A DNA stretch of 58,705 nucleotides, taken from positions 1 to 58,705 of the forward strand of contig NZ_VLNR01000044.1 of the NCBI RefSeq assembly GCF_007489275.1, written 5' to 3'. Positions 41,157 to 50,751 of the stretch are shown piece by piece. Below the pieces are notes generated by a model. The model searched no databases, had not been told where the DNA came from, and saw nothing but the letters and a program-made list of their open reading frames with translations. Source of the DNA: Aquimarina algiphila. GTDB lineage: Bacteria > Bacteroidota > Bacteroidia > Flavobacteriales > Flavobacteriaceae. Each line of letters starts with the position of its first letter. Within the stretch, counting starts at the first letter, position 1. The position numbers and the translations under genes were made by a program.

Positions 41157-42116
41157 TTATTTTCCTCCTAATATGATTGTTGCTCTACCTAAGCCTTTCA
41201 TAACAAGCTTGTTTGGAATTGCATATGGCTCACTTTTTAGCATTTTGCTAAGTCCTCTTACAAATCTTCTTGCATCCATAGCTCTTCCTTTATCATTAAA
41301 AAGAGGAATTCTTACTTGTTCAAATAAAGCCATATCTGCTGTCATATCTGTAGTATTAAATCTACCTTTAACTGCATTATCAGCTAACCAATCTTCGATA
41401 ATAATTCCTAGTTCTTCATCATCATCACCATATTCTGATTCTAGATCACCATCCCAATCATCCCATTTCTGAACTCTTACAATAATTTCACGTCCGTTTT
41501 CAAACATATCATCAAAATGAGTTTGTAGAGAACCGGTAAAGTTATCCATGTGTGATAATACCGCTTCAGAAAGTAATACTGGTACTTCTGCAGAGAAAGA
41601 AGGAGCTCCTGTACCTGTTGCTGTTGCGATTTGTTTGTCTGTATATGCATCTAACCCTTGAAGATTAAAGTTAACTGATTTCTTAGGACCAGTTTTATTA
41701 ATAGTCCAAGTTAATTGCATAATAATATCTGCTTTGGCAACTTTCTTAAGTGCATCAATTGGACTTTCACTTACACCGCTTCCTGTGTCTTTTGAAGAAC
41801 GCATATTATCTTCGGCAGCATTAGACTCTAAAGTTTTTATAGCAGATTCCATATTTTTAAGAGGAAATCCTCTTTCTGCCATCATACCATTTATTTGACT
41901 AATTACCTGTAATACTTCAGCATTTTCCTGAAATGCCCTTTTATAATCGGGAACCTTTACAATTGTCCCTTGATTGTTAAACCCTAACATATATCCATTT
42001 TGATTGCACCAAACATCACTAGGAACAACCATAATAGTAGGTTTTTTTGCTTGACCAAAACCAAAGGAGATGGTAAGCATTAAAACCCCAACGAGTACGA
42101 TAATATTTTTTTTCAT
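41157..42116 (-). CDS. DUF6175-like secreted protein, cluster gene 3
   Basis: A 319-residue exported protein (signal VLVGVLMLTISFGFGQ). The start of the mature protein, KPTIMVVPSDVWCNQNGY, and the segment ISQINGMMAERGFPLKNMES are typical of DUF6175, a Bacteroidetes family related to periplasmic CsgG-like modules. An acidic patch (SEYGDDDEELG) lies near residue 225. The gene is 18 nt from its upstream neighbour. The biochemical function is unknown. Confidence 0.82.
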   Translation of the reverse strand: MKKNIIVLVGVLMLTISFGFGQAKKPTIMVVPSDVWCNQNGYMLGFNNQGTIVKVPDYKRAFQENAEVLQVISQINGMMAERGFPLKNMESAIKTLESNAAEDNMRSSKDTGSGVSESPIDALKKVAKADIIMQLTWTINKTGPKKSVNFNLQGLDAYTDKQIATATGTGAPSFSAEVPVLLSEAVLSHMDNFTGSLQTHFDDMFENGREIIVRVQKWDDWDGDLESEYGDDDEELGIIIEDWLADNAVKGRFNTTDMTADMALFEQVRIPLFNDKGRAMDARRFVRGLSKMLKSEPYAIPNKLVMKGLGRATIILGGK

Positions 42117-42134
42117 TAATCTTTTGTTTTATGT

Positions 42135-42665
42135 TTAAAATCCCGAATTTAAAGCTCTAATTATTCCCTCTGCCTCTAACTTTTTTCTTAATTGGTCAGT
42201 GGTCACATTTACAACTACACCTATTTTATATTCTCTTTTACTAACTTTTAAGCGATCACCTGGTGCTATATTACCATCTGCCGCTGCTGTAACGTATTTT
42301 CTAAATTCTCCACCATCGCTAAAAAAGGTTTTAAAGAATTCTGCATGATCCTTCTCAGCACTTGGATTACTTACCAAAGGTTTAAATGGTGTACAACCAT
42401 TTCCTCCTCCTGCATATCCTTTAAACACCATACCATGTACGGCATTTTTCATTGCCTGAGCAACTGCAAACTTTGGGTTTTTGGAATATGACCATACTTT
42501 TACAAGTTTAGAACCTTGTTTAGCAATACCTTCACATTCTACATCATACCTCCATTCTTGGGTATCCTTATTAGCCAATTTCTTTTTTCGTTGGGCATTA
42601 GCATTAAAACTAAAACATAACAATAGTAATACTACCAAGCCAATCTTTGTGATAAACTTATTCAT
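42135..42665 (-). CDS. Secreted protein of unknown function, cluster gene 2
   Basis: A 176-residue exported protein (signal TKIGLVVLLLLCFSFNANAQ, mature start RKKKL). It contains ECEGIAKQGSKLVKVWSYSK near residue 50 and a glycine-rich stretch KGYAGGGNGCTPF. The pattern of a short secreted protein with A-x-x-x-A-V-H-G-M-V recurs in Bacteroidetes clusters with DUF6175 genes. It is 18 nt downstream of cluster gene 1. No function can be named. Confidence 0.83.
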   Translation of the reverse strand: MNKFITKIGLVVLLLLCFSFNANAQRKKKLANKDTQEWRYDVECEGIAKQGSKLVKVWSYSKNPKFAVAQAMKNAVHGMVFKGYAGGGNGCTPFKPLVSNPSAEKDHAEFFKTFFSDGGEFRKYVTAAADGNIAPGDRLKVSKREYKIGVVVNVTTDQLRKKLEAEGIIRALNSGF

Positions 42666-42683
42666 AATATAAAGTTTTCTTTC

Positions 42684-43898
42684 TTAATTAATTTGTCTGA
42701 TTAACATCCCGGAGTAAAAGTTTTTACCCCCTTTAAATAGTGTATATTCTTTAATCTCTTCTGTAGATTCGTGCTCTTCTCCAGCCATAAAACGGTTATC
42801 CCATATTTGTTTTTTGTTTACTTTGATAACACCTTGTCTTTTATAAACTGTTTTCCCATTTTTATCAATGGTTTGCTCTAATACTTCATATTTATCTCCT
42901 CCTTCTAATCCTTCTTTCAATCCAATTTTTGCAGATAATGGATCTCCACTTATTAAAGGAGTTTTTGTTCTAAATACTTCGTATTTTCTTTGCAATTTTG
43001 CAATTACAGCATCAACTGCTTTTACAGTAGCAATGGATACTAGTTGTTCTTCACTTTTTCTAGTAAATGAGCTACTTTGCAGATCGGCCCATGCAACTTC
43101 TGTACCTATTAATTCTACTTTAAAAATATCAGACTCATCAAAAGCCTTCTTCTTGGCTTCATCAAGATTAGCATCATCTGTCCAATAATCATTATAGAAG
43201 ATAGCAGCAGTTTCTTCATTCCATACCAATTTATAAAGGTTTGAAGTTGTTTTAATCACATATCCTTTTCCTGCAACATCAAGAGCCTTACCTGCTAACT
43301 TGGATCCAAGTCCACCACCGTTTCCTGCAAGACTTGCAGCAAACCCTAATCCTGCTTTGGCTTTTTCGGCAACTTCTTCTTTACTGATATACTTAAAATC
43401 ATTAACAACAATAAATGTGTTCTTGATAAGTTCTTCTCCAGCATCTGCTAGCAAAGCAAGTCCTCTTTCGCTATTTTTAGCAATTTTCACATCTAACTCT
43501 GTAGCGTTATATGACCCTCTCTCTGAGATAAGATCCATATTAAAGCCTCCTTGTTCACTTCTATTAAACCATTTTGCAACTACTGCTTTTGCAATTTTGT
43601 TAGTAGAAAAGTATTCTTGAATAGCTACTTTCTGCGCTTCTTTTATCTCTTCTTTCGATAATGATTCATCATAAACTTTGGCTATTGTTCTTAGCTCAAT
43701 GTTATGATTATTAAATTTTTCAGGAATCTCGGCTGATGTAAATGCCTCTTCAATGACATCTGCGTATTCTCTTTCTTTATCCGTTACCATAAGTGTAAAT
43801 AACGAACTTCTCCTGTAAACGACGTCAGTTGGTTTTTCCTGACCATAGACCCCAAACGTACTTACAGCTACTAATAAATATAGTATTACTTTTTTCAT
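42684..43898 (-). CDS. Secreted protein of unknown function, cluster gene 1
   Basis: A 404-residue exported protein (signal VILYLLVAVSTFGVYGQ). A glycine-rich stretch around residue 195 (GFAASLAGNGGGLGSKLAGK) could be a membrane-interacting segment. The rest is alpha/beta. It leads a four-gene cluster, all secreted, ending at the terminator at 40146-40182. An inverted repeat (43935-43960) lies 37 nt upstream of the start. No family is recognised with certainty. Confidence 0.85.
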   Translation of the reverse strand: MKKVILYLLVAVSTFGVYGQEKPTDVVYRRSSLFTLMVTDKEREYADVIEEAFTSAEIPEKFNNHNIELRTIAKVYDESLSKEEIKEAQKVAIQEYFSTNKIAKAVVAKWFNRSEQGGFNMDLISERGSYNATELDVKIAKNSERGLALLADAGEELIKNTFIVVNDFKYISKEEVAEKAKAGLGFAASLAGNGGGLGSKLAGKALDVAGKGYVIKTTSNLYKLVWNEETAAIFYNDYWTDDANLDEAKKKAFDESDIFKVELIGTEVAWADLQSSSFTRKSEEQLVSIATVKAVDAVIAKLQRKYEVFRTKTPLISGDPLSAKIGLKEGLEGGDKYEVLEQTIDKNGKTVYKRQGVIKVNKKQIWDNRFMAGEEHESTEEIKEYTLFKGGKNFYSGMLIRQIN

Positions 43899-44638
43899 AG
43901 GTTAAATTAGTTAAAATTGATAGTTAGATTTTAATAGCATTTATCCCTTACTAAATGCTAATATGTACCTCATTTCTAGGCGCAAAAACAGCGAAATTAA
44001 ATAAAAAATGTTAATTAACTTAATTTTTGTTAACATTTATTCATCGATAAAAAACGTTTTTTAACGACAAAAAGCTATTTCACAGAAAATATTCGATGTT
44101 TTTAACAACACTCTGTTTTTTTAATCCCGCATATACAACAAAAGTAATCTGTACACTTAAACAAATTAAAACCAAATATATATACGATTTCTTTTAATTG
44201 ATATTCGAGATACTTCATCTTTTATTTGTATTTAATTTTATTCCTTAATTAAATACACACTTAAAAAAAGTAGCACAAGAAAACAACTATCAATTTTATT
44301 TTTAAAACGAATTTTACATCGTTAAAAATAGTTAGTCAAAAATGAATATTTAACATTGTATAGAGTACCCCGTTTTCAGTGAATTTTTATATCCTCACAG
44401 AATTTCTATATTCCTTTTATTATAAAATGTTTTAAGAGCGCTAAGTTTTTTAAAGGCTTTTAGGTTTATTCCTCTTTATTGTTTCCGCATATAAGCGGGA
44501 AGAACAAGGTTTCATTATTCAGTTTTAAAAAAACACCTCTATACTACATTGTATTCACAAATACCATTACTTCAGTAATAAAAAAACATATTCTAAAAAC
44601 AAAAGCATTACTTATATTTACTTATAAATTTGATTCCT
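43899..44638. other. 740-nt gene-free stretch
   Basis: AT-rich DNA between the secreted-protein cluster and the metallophosphoesterase gene. Apart from the inverted repeat at 43935-43960 I see no operator, hairpin with T-run or conserved reading frame. A 72-codon frame at 44479-44697 overlaps the next gene in another frame and looks random. Confidence 0.7.
43935..43960 (-). promoter_or_regulatory. Perfect 9-bp inverted repeat upstream of the secreted-protein cluster
   Basis: TAGCATTTA and TAAATGCTA flank TCCCTTAC. It lies 37 nt upstream of the start of cluster gene 1 and may be an operator or a leader hairpin. The next gene upstream on this strand is far away, so it belongs to this cluster. 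Confidence 0.5.
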
Positions 44639-45571
44639 ATGTCATCAGAATCCCGATTAAACCGTGCATACAAAAATGCCAAAGTCATTCCTTTTGATGA
44701 TACTTCTAAATTTATATTGTTTAGCGACTGCCACCGAGGAGATAATAGTTTTGCAGATGAGTTTGCTAATAATAGGAATATTTATTTTCATGCTCTTAAA
44801 TATTACTACAATAAAGGGTTCACATATTGCGAATTAGGTGATGGAGATGAGTTATGGGAAAATCGAAATTTTGATATGATATTTAGAGCTCATAAAAATG
44901 TATATGAATTACTTTCTCTTCTTTATAGTGAAAATCGATTAGAAATGATTTGGGGTAACCATGATATGGTATATAGGAATCCTAAATATGTAAAAAAACA
45001 TTTATCTTATTATTTTGATCGTAAAACTGATAGGGAAATTGCTCTTTTTCCCAATATAAAATATGAAGAAGCGATTGTACTCAAACATAAAAATACGAAG
45101 CAGGAAATTTTTATGCTTCATGGTCATCAAGCAGATTTTATGAATTATACAGGATGGAAAATCAATAGATTTTTGGTTCGTGTATTATGGAAACCTTTAC
45201 AGGTAATAGGAATTTCTGATCCTACCAGCCCTGCTAAAAATTATAAAGAAACTATTAGAATAGAGCGCAGAATTAAAAAATGGATTGCTAACAACAAAAA
45301 TTTATTTACCATTATTGGTCATACTCATCGTCCGCGATTTCCTGAAGCTGGAGAATTACCACTTTTTAATGATGGTAGTTGTGTTCATCCAAGATCAATT
45401 ACTGGAATGGAAATTGAAAATGGAGCTATTACCTTAATTAAATGGCAAATTTCTACTACTGAAGATGGTATCTTGAAAATTATTAGAATCCCCTTGGAAG
45501 GCCCTCAAAAATTAACTGATTTTGTTACCGATCGTATACCCTTAGATGCAAAACACCCAATACATAATTGA
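44639..45571 (+). CDS. Metallophosphoesterase
   Basis: A 310-residue calcineurin-like phosphoesterase. The metal-binding motifs appear in order: FILFSDCHRGDNSFADEF, LGDGDELWENR, IWGNHDMVY, FMLHGHQADF and IIGHTHRPRFPEAG. The layout resembles UDP-2,3-diacylglucosamine hydrolase-like enzymes, but substrate is not predictable. The ATG at 44639 is preferred to a TTG nine nucleotides earlier. The 3' end overlaps the AraC-type gene by 26 nt, indicating an operon. Confidence 0.92.
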   Translation: MSSESRLNRAYKNAKVIPFDDTSKFILFSDCHRGDNSFADEFANNRNIYFHALKYYYNKGFTYCELGDGDELWENRNFDMIFRAHKNVYELLSLLYSENRLEMIWGNHDMVYRNPKYVKKHLSYYFDRKTDREIALFPNIKYEEAIVLKHKNTKQEIFMLHGHQADFMNYTGWKINRFLVRVLWKPLQVIGISDPTSPAKNYKETIRIERRIKKWIANNKNLFTIIGHTHRPRFPEAGELPLFNDGSCVHPRSITGMEIENGAITLIKWQISTTEDGILKIIRIPLEGPQKLTDFVTDRIPLDAKHPIHN

Positions 45572-46727
45572 CAATATCCCTATTAGACATAATCTAGTGT
45601 CTTATTTTATATCTATTGGAATCTTTTTTGGATTACTACTAAGTGCTGTAATTCTTTTTAGAGCTTCCAAAAAAAATATTGCTTTTAGGATATACGGCTG
45701 GTCCTTACTTATACAATCAATTATAGCAGCAGATACTTTTCTATGCTATACAGGGCTTATGAAATATACTCCACATTTAAATGATAGTACAGAACCATTA
45801 GTCTTACTTCTGGCACCTTCAATTTACATATTTATATATGCTCTTCTGGAACGAAAATCAATCACTTTAAAAAAACATTGGATACATCTCTTACCATCTG
45901 TATTATATCTTATATCTCAAATTAAATATTACTTTCAACCTACATCGATCAAAATCAATGCATATTTGGGTGCATATTTCCCAAATATGGAAAGAGCAAT
46001 CGTTCTTGAGAATACAGATTATAGTTACCAGATCATCAAAGATGAATTTCGATGGCTTATCCTCTTTAGCTTAATAGTGTATATTGTACTATCGATACGA
46101 CTGGTGTTAAAGAATTTCTACAATGGTAACACAAAAAACGCAAGCAATATTAAAGTTAATAAATATGATTTCTCTCGAAATACCATTCTTGCTTTATTAG
46201 CTTTTTTTATTCTTATTTTTTTGGTGTATTTGAATTTTGATGATGATGGTGGAGATCATTATATATTTATATTTCATACTATAACAGTATGTATCACTGG
46301 TTTTGTATTACTATCAGAGTCTCGATTTTTCGAAAATTCATGGTTGGCAGATAAATACGAAACCTCAAAAATTAATAGTGACTCTTTTTCTATTCAAAAA
46401 ATAGAGCAATATATCAGAAATGAGGAGTATTATTTATCAAAATCTGCATCTTTAAAGGATCTGGCAAAAGCTCTTGGATCTAATCCTAATTACATTTCTC
46501 AAATCATTAATGTAAGTACTAATTTAAATTTTAATGATTTTATAAATCAATACAGAATTGAAGAATCAAAAAAAAGACTTTTAGATGACTCTTATGATCA
46601 TCTCACTATAGAGGCCATAGGAAATTCTGTCGGCTTCAAATCAAAAGCCACTTTCTATAACGCTTTTAAAAAACATGTACAGCTTTCTCCAAAGGCATTT
46701 ATAACACTTCAAAAATCAAATACTTAA
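45546..46727 (+). CDS. Membrane-bound AraC-type transcription regulator
   Basis: A 393-residue protein with about seven N-terminal membrane helices (residues 15-255; begins VSYFISIGIFFGLLLSAVIL) fused to a C-terminal AraC domain: LKDLAKALGSNPNYISQIIN and GNSVGFKSKATFYNAFKKHV give the two helix-turn-helices. Such membrane-tethered AraC regulators are common in Bacteroidetes. It begins inside the phosphoesterase gene. Sensed signal unknown. Confidence 0.92.
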   Translation: MQNTQYIIDNIPIRHNLVSYFISIGIFFGLLLSAVILFRASKKNIAFRIYGWSLLIQSIIAADTFLCYTGLMKYTPHLNDSTEPLVLLLAPSIYIFIYALLERKSITLKKHWIHLLPSVLYLISQIKYYFQPTSIKINAYLGAYFPNMERAIVLENTDYSYQIIKDEFRWLILFSLIVYIVLSIRLVLKNFYNGNTKNASNIKVNKYDFSRNTILALLAFFILIFLVYLNFDDDGGDHYIFIFHTITVCITGFVLLSESRFFENSWLADKYETSKINSDSFSIQKIEQYIRNEEYYLSKSASLKDLAKALGSNPNYISQIINVSTNLNFNDFINQYRIEESKKRLLDDSYDHLTIEAIGNSVGFKSKATFYNAFKKHVQLSPKAFITLQKSNT

Positions 46728-46830
46728 AAATTAAAACGTCTAAAATTATAATTCTAGACGCAATACTTATTTTTTAAAACCTGATTACAAGCAAAATACG
46801 TCATTTTTGGAAAAATAAATTTTTAGTATT

Positions 46831-47967
46831 ATGCAACAAAAAATTCGCCGTTATGATCTCGACTGGTTACGTGTCATTGTATTTGGGTTACTCATTTTTT
46901 ATCATGTAGGAATGTTCTTTGTTCCCTGGGGTTTTCATATTAAAAACAACATCATTTATGATTGGATAAGATGGCCTATGTTATTTTTAAATCAATGGAG
47001 ATTACCTATTCTATTTGTCATATCAGGTATGGGAACATATTATGCGCTTTCATCAAGAAATCTTTGGCAATTTAATATCGAACGTTGTAAAAGATTAGCT
47101 ATTCCATTACTTTTTGGTATGCTTTTTATTGTTCCTCCTCAGGTATATTATGAACGTTTAACTAACAATGAATATTTTGGATCTTATATTGAATTCTTTA
47201 CAACAAAGGCCTTTATTGGAGTATATCCAGAAGGAAATATTAGTTGGCATCACCTTTGGTTTTTACCTTATTTATTGCTTTTTTCTATATTTCTTTCACC
47301 CATCTTTGTCCGTTTAAAAAAGAAGCCTTCAAAACTTATATCCTGGATCAGGAAAAAGATTCAAAAAACATATGGTTTATATATTTTTATATTTCCACTG
47401 TATCTAACAGAAGCTTTTTTAGAGCCATTTTTTCCTATCACTCATGCACTAATTGATGATTGGTTCAATTTCATAAACTGTTTAGTGTTATTTTTCTTCG
47501 GTTTTATTCTTATTGCATCAGGTAAAGAATTTTGGAATAGTGTGGATCGAATAAAATCTCGAGCATTGATTATAGGAAGTGTTACGTTTTGTACGTTACT
47601 GATCATCTGGCTTCAGTTAGAAGATAGCACCTATGTACACTTCTCTGAAGCCTTAATCAAAGTCGTCAACTTATGGTCTTGGATATTGGTATTATTTGGA
47701 TATGGAGCAAAGTTTCTAAATAGAAAAAGCAATCTGCTTGCCTATTGTAACAGAGCTGTCTATCCCTTTTATATTTTACACCAAACGATCACTATAGCAA
47801 TCGGATATTATATTATGAATTTGGATTGGGGACTTGTACCTAAACTTATCTTAATGATTATTGGTACTTTTCTGGGAAGTTGGATGATCTATCATTTGAT
47901 CATCATCAGAATCCCTATTTTACATCCATTATTTGGACTTAAAAAGTCTTATAGAGAAGCAGGTTAG
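46831..47967 (+). CDS. Acyltransferase family 3 membrane protein
   Basis: A 378-residue protein with about ten membrane helices. The N-terminal YDLDWLRVIVFGLLIFYHVG with the conserved His, then LFLNQWRLPILFVISGMGTY, are typical of acyltransferase_3 enzymes (OpgC/WecH group), which transfer acyl groups to surface sugars. Substrate is unknown. The stop codon sits in the loop of a strong terminator hairpin (47951-47980). Confidence 0.9.
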   Translation: MQQKIRRYDLDWLRVIVFGLLIFYHVGMFFVPWGFHIKNNIIYDWIRWPMLFLNQWRLPILFVISGMGTYYALSSRNLWQFNIERCKRLAIPLLFGMLFIVPPQVYYERLTNNEYFGSYIEFFTTKAFIGVYPEGNISWHHLWFLPYLLLFSIFLSPIFVRLKKKPSKLISWIRKKIQKTYGLYIFIFPLYLTEAFLEPFFPITHALIDDWFNFINCLVLFFFGFILIASGKEFWNSVDRIKSRALIIGSVTFCTLLIIWLQLEDSTYVHFSEALIKVVNLWSWILVLFGYGAKFLNRKSNLLAYCNRAVYPFYILHQTITIAIGYYIMNLDWGLVPKLILMIIGTFLGSWMIYHLIIIRIPILHPLFGLKKSYREAG

Positions 47968-47980
47968 CCTGCTTCTCTAT
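47951..47980. terminator. Hairpin terminator containing the acyltransferase stop codon
   Basis: ATAGAGAAGCAGG pairs perfectly with CCTGCTTCTCTAT around the loop TTAG, in which TAG is the stop codon of the acyltransferase. It is followed by AATTTT on the plus strand. It separates this gene from the convergent nifU-like gene. Confidence 0.8.
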
Positions 47981-47993
47981 AATTTTGATATTA

Positions 47994-48233
47994 TTATTCT
48001 ATATTGAGTACTTCTTCTATCTGCGGAGCATACTTTTTAATAGTCATCTCCACTCCAGATTTAAGTGTCATCTGATTCACACTACATCCTACACAAGCAC
48101 CTTCTAACTGAACCTTTACTGTTTTATCATCTTCGATAGCAACTAAAGAAATATTTCCTCCATCACTCTCCAAAAATGGTCTAATTTCATCCAGCGCCTT
48201 TTCTACATTAATTCTTAATTCTTCAGAAGTCAT
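47994..48233 (-). CDS. NifU C-terminal-type Fe-S scaffold protein
   Basis: A 79-residue protein consisting only of the NifU C-terminal domain, with the cluster-binding pair in VQLEGACVGCSVNQMTLKSG. It supplies Fe-S clusters to apoproteins. It lies 3 nt downstream of mrp, and this pairing is widespread in Bacteroidetes. Confidence 0.94.
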   Translation of the reverse strand: MTSEELRINVEKALDEIRPFLESDGGNISLVAIEDDKTVKVQLEGACVGCSVNQMTLKSGVEMTIKKYAPQIEEVLNIE

Positions 48234-48236
48234 TTT

Positions 48237-49382
48237 TTATTTTTTTACGGCAGAACATCCTGCCATGGTTGTTATTTTAATTGCCTCTGTTGGAGGTAAG
48301 TTATCGTTTCTATCTACTACCTCTTGCACTACACTTTTGGTTAATTCCTCAAATGCTTTTTCTATTGGTGTAGCTGTCTGTAATGCTGCAGGTCTCCCTA
48401 CATCTCCTGCTTCACGAATACTTTGTACTAACGGAATTTCTCCTAAGAAAGGAATATCCATATCCTCTGCCAGATGTTTTGCCCCTTCTTTTCCAAAGAT
48501 ATAATATTTATTGTTAGGAAGCTCTTCTGGTGTAAAATATGCCATATTCTCTATGATTCCCAAGACTGGCACATTGATACTCTCTTGTTGGAACATAGCT
48601 ACACCTTTACGAGCATCTGCCAAAGCAACATTCTGCGGAGTACTTACTACCACAGCTCCGGTTATAGGAAGAGATTGCATAATAGATAAATGAATATCTC
48701 CTGTTCCTGGTGGCAAATCGATCAACATGAAATCCAGTTCTCCCCAGGCTGCATCAAAAATCATCTGATTTAGTGCTTTTGCAGCCATTGGACCTCTCCA
48801 AACTACTGCTTGATTAGGTTGTGTAAAAAACCCTATAGATAAAATCTTTACTCCATAATTCTCTATGGGTTTCATCTTAGATTTACCTCCTTCTTTTACA
48901 GAGAGGGGTCGTTCTCTTTCTACATCAAACATAATAGGTGCAGAAGGGCCATAAATGTCTGCGTCTAACAATCCTACTTTAAAACCCATTTTTGCCAAAG
49001 TCACTGCCAGATTTGAAGTTACCGTAGATTTACCTACACCACCTTTACCAGAAGCCACTGCAATAATATTGGTAATTCCAGGAATAGATTTTCCTTTGAT
49101 CTCATTAGTTTGAGACTGCGTATTAGCGGCAGGCGCTTCGACTTTTATATTTACCGTTATTTTTGCCTTTTCATAAACTTTCTCATGAATTACTTTCATG
49201 ACATCTACCTCAGCACGTTTACGAATATGTAGTGCAGGGGTAGTCAATACCAAATCTACAACTACTTCGTCGCCAAAAGTAATTACATTTTTAACCGAAC
49301 CGCTCTCTACCATATTCTGACCTTCTCCTGCAACAGTTATAGTCTCTAATGCCTTTAATATATCTGATTTCTCTAACTTCAT
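48237..49382 (-). CDS. mrp: Mrp/ApbC-type Fe-S cluster carrier ATPase
   Basis: A 381-residue P-loop ATPase that delivers Fe-S clusters. Residues 1-90 form a MIP18-like domain (DUF59), and from about 100 follows the deviant Walker A IIAVASGKGGVGKSTVTSNL, then LLDADIYGPSAPIMF and FMLIDLPPGTGDIHLSIMQ. It forms an operon with the nifU-like gene and serves the many Fe-S enzymes of the cell. Confidence 0.95.
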   Translation of the reverse strand: MKLEKSDILKALETITVAGEGQNMVESGSVKNVITFGDEVVVDLVLTTPALHIRKRAEVDVMKVIHEKVYEKAKITVNIKVEAPAANTQSQTNEIKGKSIPGITNIIAVASGKGGVGKSTVTSNLAVTLAKMGFKVGLLDADIYGPSAPIMFDVERERPLSVKEGGKSKMKPIENYGVKILSIGFFTQPNQAVVWRGPMAAKALNQMIFDAAWGELDFMLIDLPPGTGDIHLSIMQSLPITGAVVVSTPQNVALADARKGVAMFQQESINVPVLGIIENMAYFTPEELPNNKYYIFGKEGAKHLAEDMDIPFLGEIPLVQSIREAGDVGRPAALQTATPIEKAFEELTKSVVQEVVDRNDNLPPTEAIKITTMAGCSAVKK

Positions 49383-49575
49383 GAGTATTTTTCTTTTGCT
49401 GACTAATTCATCTATCTAGATTGATTCTAAGTGCAAAGATAGGTTGAAAAGTTAAGATTATAAAGCCTCCAAATTGAAATGATTTATAGTGGTATCGTAT
49501 TTCACAATAAGATGATTTTTATAAAGTGGTATGATTAATGTGAATAGCGAATTAAAAAAATACAAAATAACCATT

Positions 49576-50403
49576 ATGAAACCAATTACTCTTCTTCTAC
49601 TAGCCTACTTTATGGTATCTAATCATGGATTTAGTCAAGGTAAATTAGAGAAAGCCGAAAAAAGTTTAAGTAAAAAAGAAGAGAGCAATAGAAGTTATAA
49701 TAATTCTAGATCAAGATTAAGAACTTCAAATAATTATGACGACACTTATCTTTTTGGTGACTTACTTATAGAAATAGGAGCTATTATAACCTATGGAATT
49801 ATCTTTGAAGCCCCTGGAGAAGCGGAATATGCTGCTAGTACTGCTTCTATTACCAAATACCCATATCTTCATTCAAAAAAAGGAAACTATTCTTATGATT
49901 GGGGAGAAGATGCCGCTTTATTTAGGACTACACTTTCTACCCGAACCGTTGTCGAAAATGCAAAATTGTATGGAAATCATCTCAATGCCGATTTTAGATT
50001 TTTTAAAAGAATTGGTTTTGAAGCAGATTATTTACAATTATGGGAAGACAATACTTTTTTTGGAGATAATTCATTAGCCGTATATATTTTTCTCGCAAAG
50101 TATCATCGAATTCGTACTGAAAGATTTGATATGTATTGGGGATTAGGTGCCACCTATGTTGATGGTGAAGTAGATGAATTAGGATTTACTTATGGTCTTG
50201 GGGCTGAGCTTTTCTTTGCAAAACCGTTAAGTTTGGAGGCTAATTTTAATCAAGCTTTTATCAATGATACTACCGTAAACAAATTTAATACGTTACTCAA
50301 CTATCACTATAAACGTTATACATTTTCTGGAGGGTATGAGCATCTTAAATTGGGTAGCGTAGATTTTTCCACCTTTTCTGCCGGAGTCGGGGTTTCTTTT
50401 TAA
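49576..50403 (+). CDS. Secreted/outer-membrane beta-barrel-like protein
   Basis: The 275-residue product begins MKPITLLLLAYFMVSNHGFS with a signal peptide; an upstream start at 49531 would bury it and is rejected. A low-complexity charged part (about 20-50) precedes amphipathic strands with aromatic ends (YWGLGATYVDGEVDELGFTY, LLNYHYKRYTFSGGYEHLKL) and a terminal SAGVGVSF, suggesting a small outer-membrane barrel. No function assigned. Confidence 0.82.
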   Translation: MKPITLLLLAYFMVSNHGFSQGKLEKAEKSLSKKEESNRSYNNSRSRLRTSNNYDDTYLFGDLLIEIGAIITYGIIFEAPGEAEYAASTASITKYPYLHSKKGNYSYDWGEDAALFRTTLSTRTVVENAKLYGNHLNADFRFFKRIGFEADYLQLWEDNTFFGDNSLAVYIFLAKYHRIRTERFDMYWGLGATYVDGEVDELGFTYGLGAELFFAKPLSLEANFNQAFINDTTVNKFNTLLNYHYKRYTFSGGYEHLKLGSVDFSTFSAGVGVSF

Positions 50404-50415
50404 GTGATTTTAAAA

Positions 50416-50751
50416 TTATAACTCGGTCATAGGATCCCAGAATAGTTTTTCAAAATCTATAATCTGATTATCGATTACTTCTACTCCTTCACTTTCTAAT
50501 AATTGTTGCATTAAGTTTGTTCCATCAAAATGGTGTTTCCCGGTGAGTATACCCTTTCTGTTTACCACACGATGCGCAGGCACATCATCTCTTCCACCAC
50601 ATGCATTCATTGCCCAACCAACCATTCGTGCACTTCTTGCCGCACCAAGACATTTGGCAATTGCTCCATAAGAAGTTATTCTTCCATAAGGTATTAGTTT
50701 GGCCACTTCATATACTCTTTCAAAAAAATTATCGTTTTCTTTTACTCCCAC
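50416..50751 (-). CDS. Alkyltransferase-like (ATL) DNA-binding protein
   Basis: A 111-residue MGMT-fold protein. The helix-turn-helix IPYGRITSYGAIAKCLG, SARMVGWAMNACGGR and the active-site motif V-P-A-H-R-V-V are in place, but the alkyl-accepting cysteine (PCHRV in MGMT) is alanine here. Such alkyltransferase-like proteins bind O6-alkylguanine and hand the lesion to nucleotide excision repair. Its first 10 nt overlap the end of the LysE gene. Confidence 0.9.
   Translation of the reverse strand: MGVKENDNFFERVYEVAKLIPYGRITSYGAIAKCLGAARSARMVGWAMNACGGRDDVPAHRVVNRKGILTGKHHFDGTNLMQQLLESEGVEVIDNQIIDFEKLFWDPMTEL

Noticed and set aside
44479..44697. 72-codon plus-strand reading frame
   Set aside because: It overlaps the metallophosphoesterase start in another frame, has no recognisable features and no promoter; considered random in AT-rich DNA.
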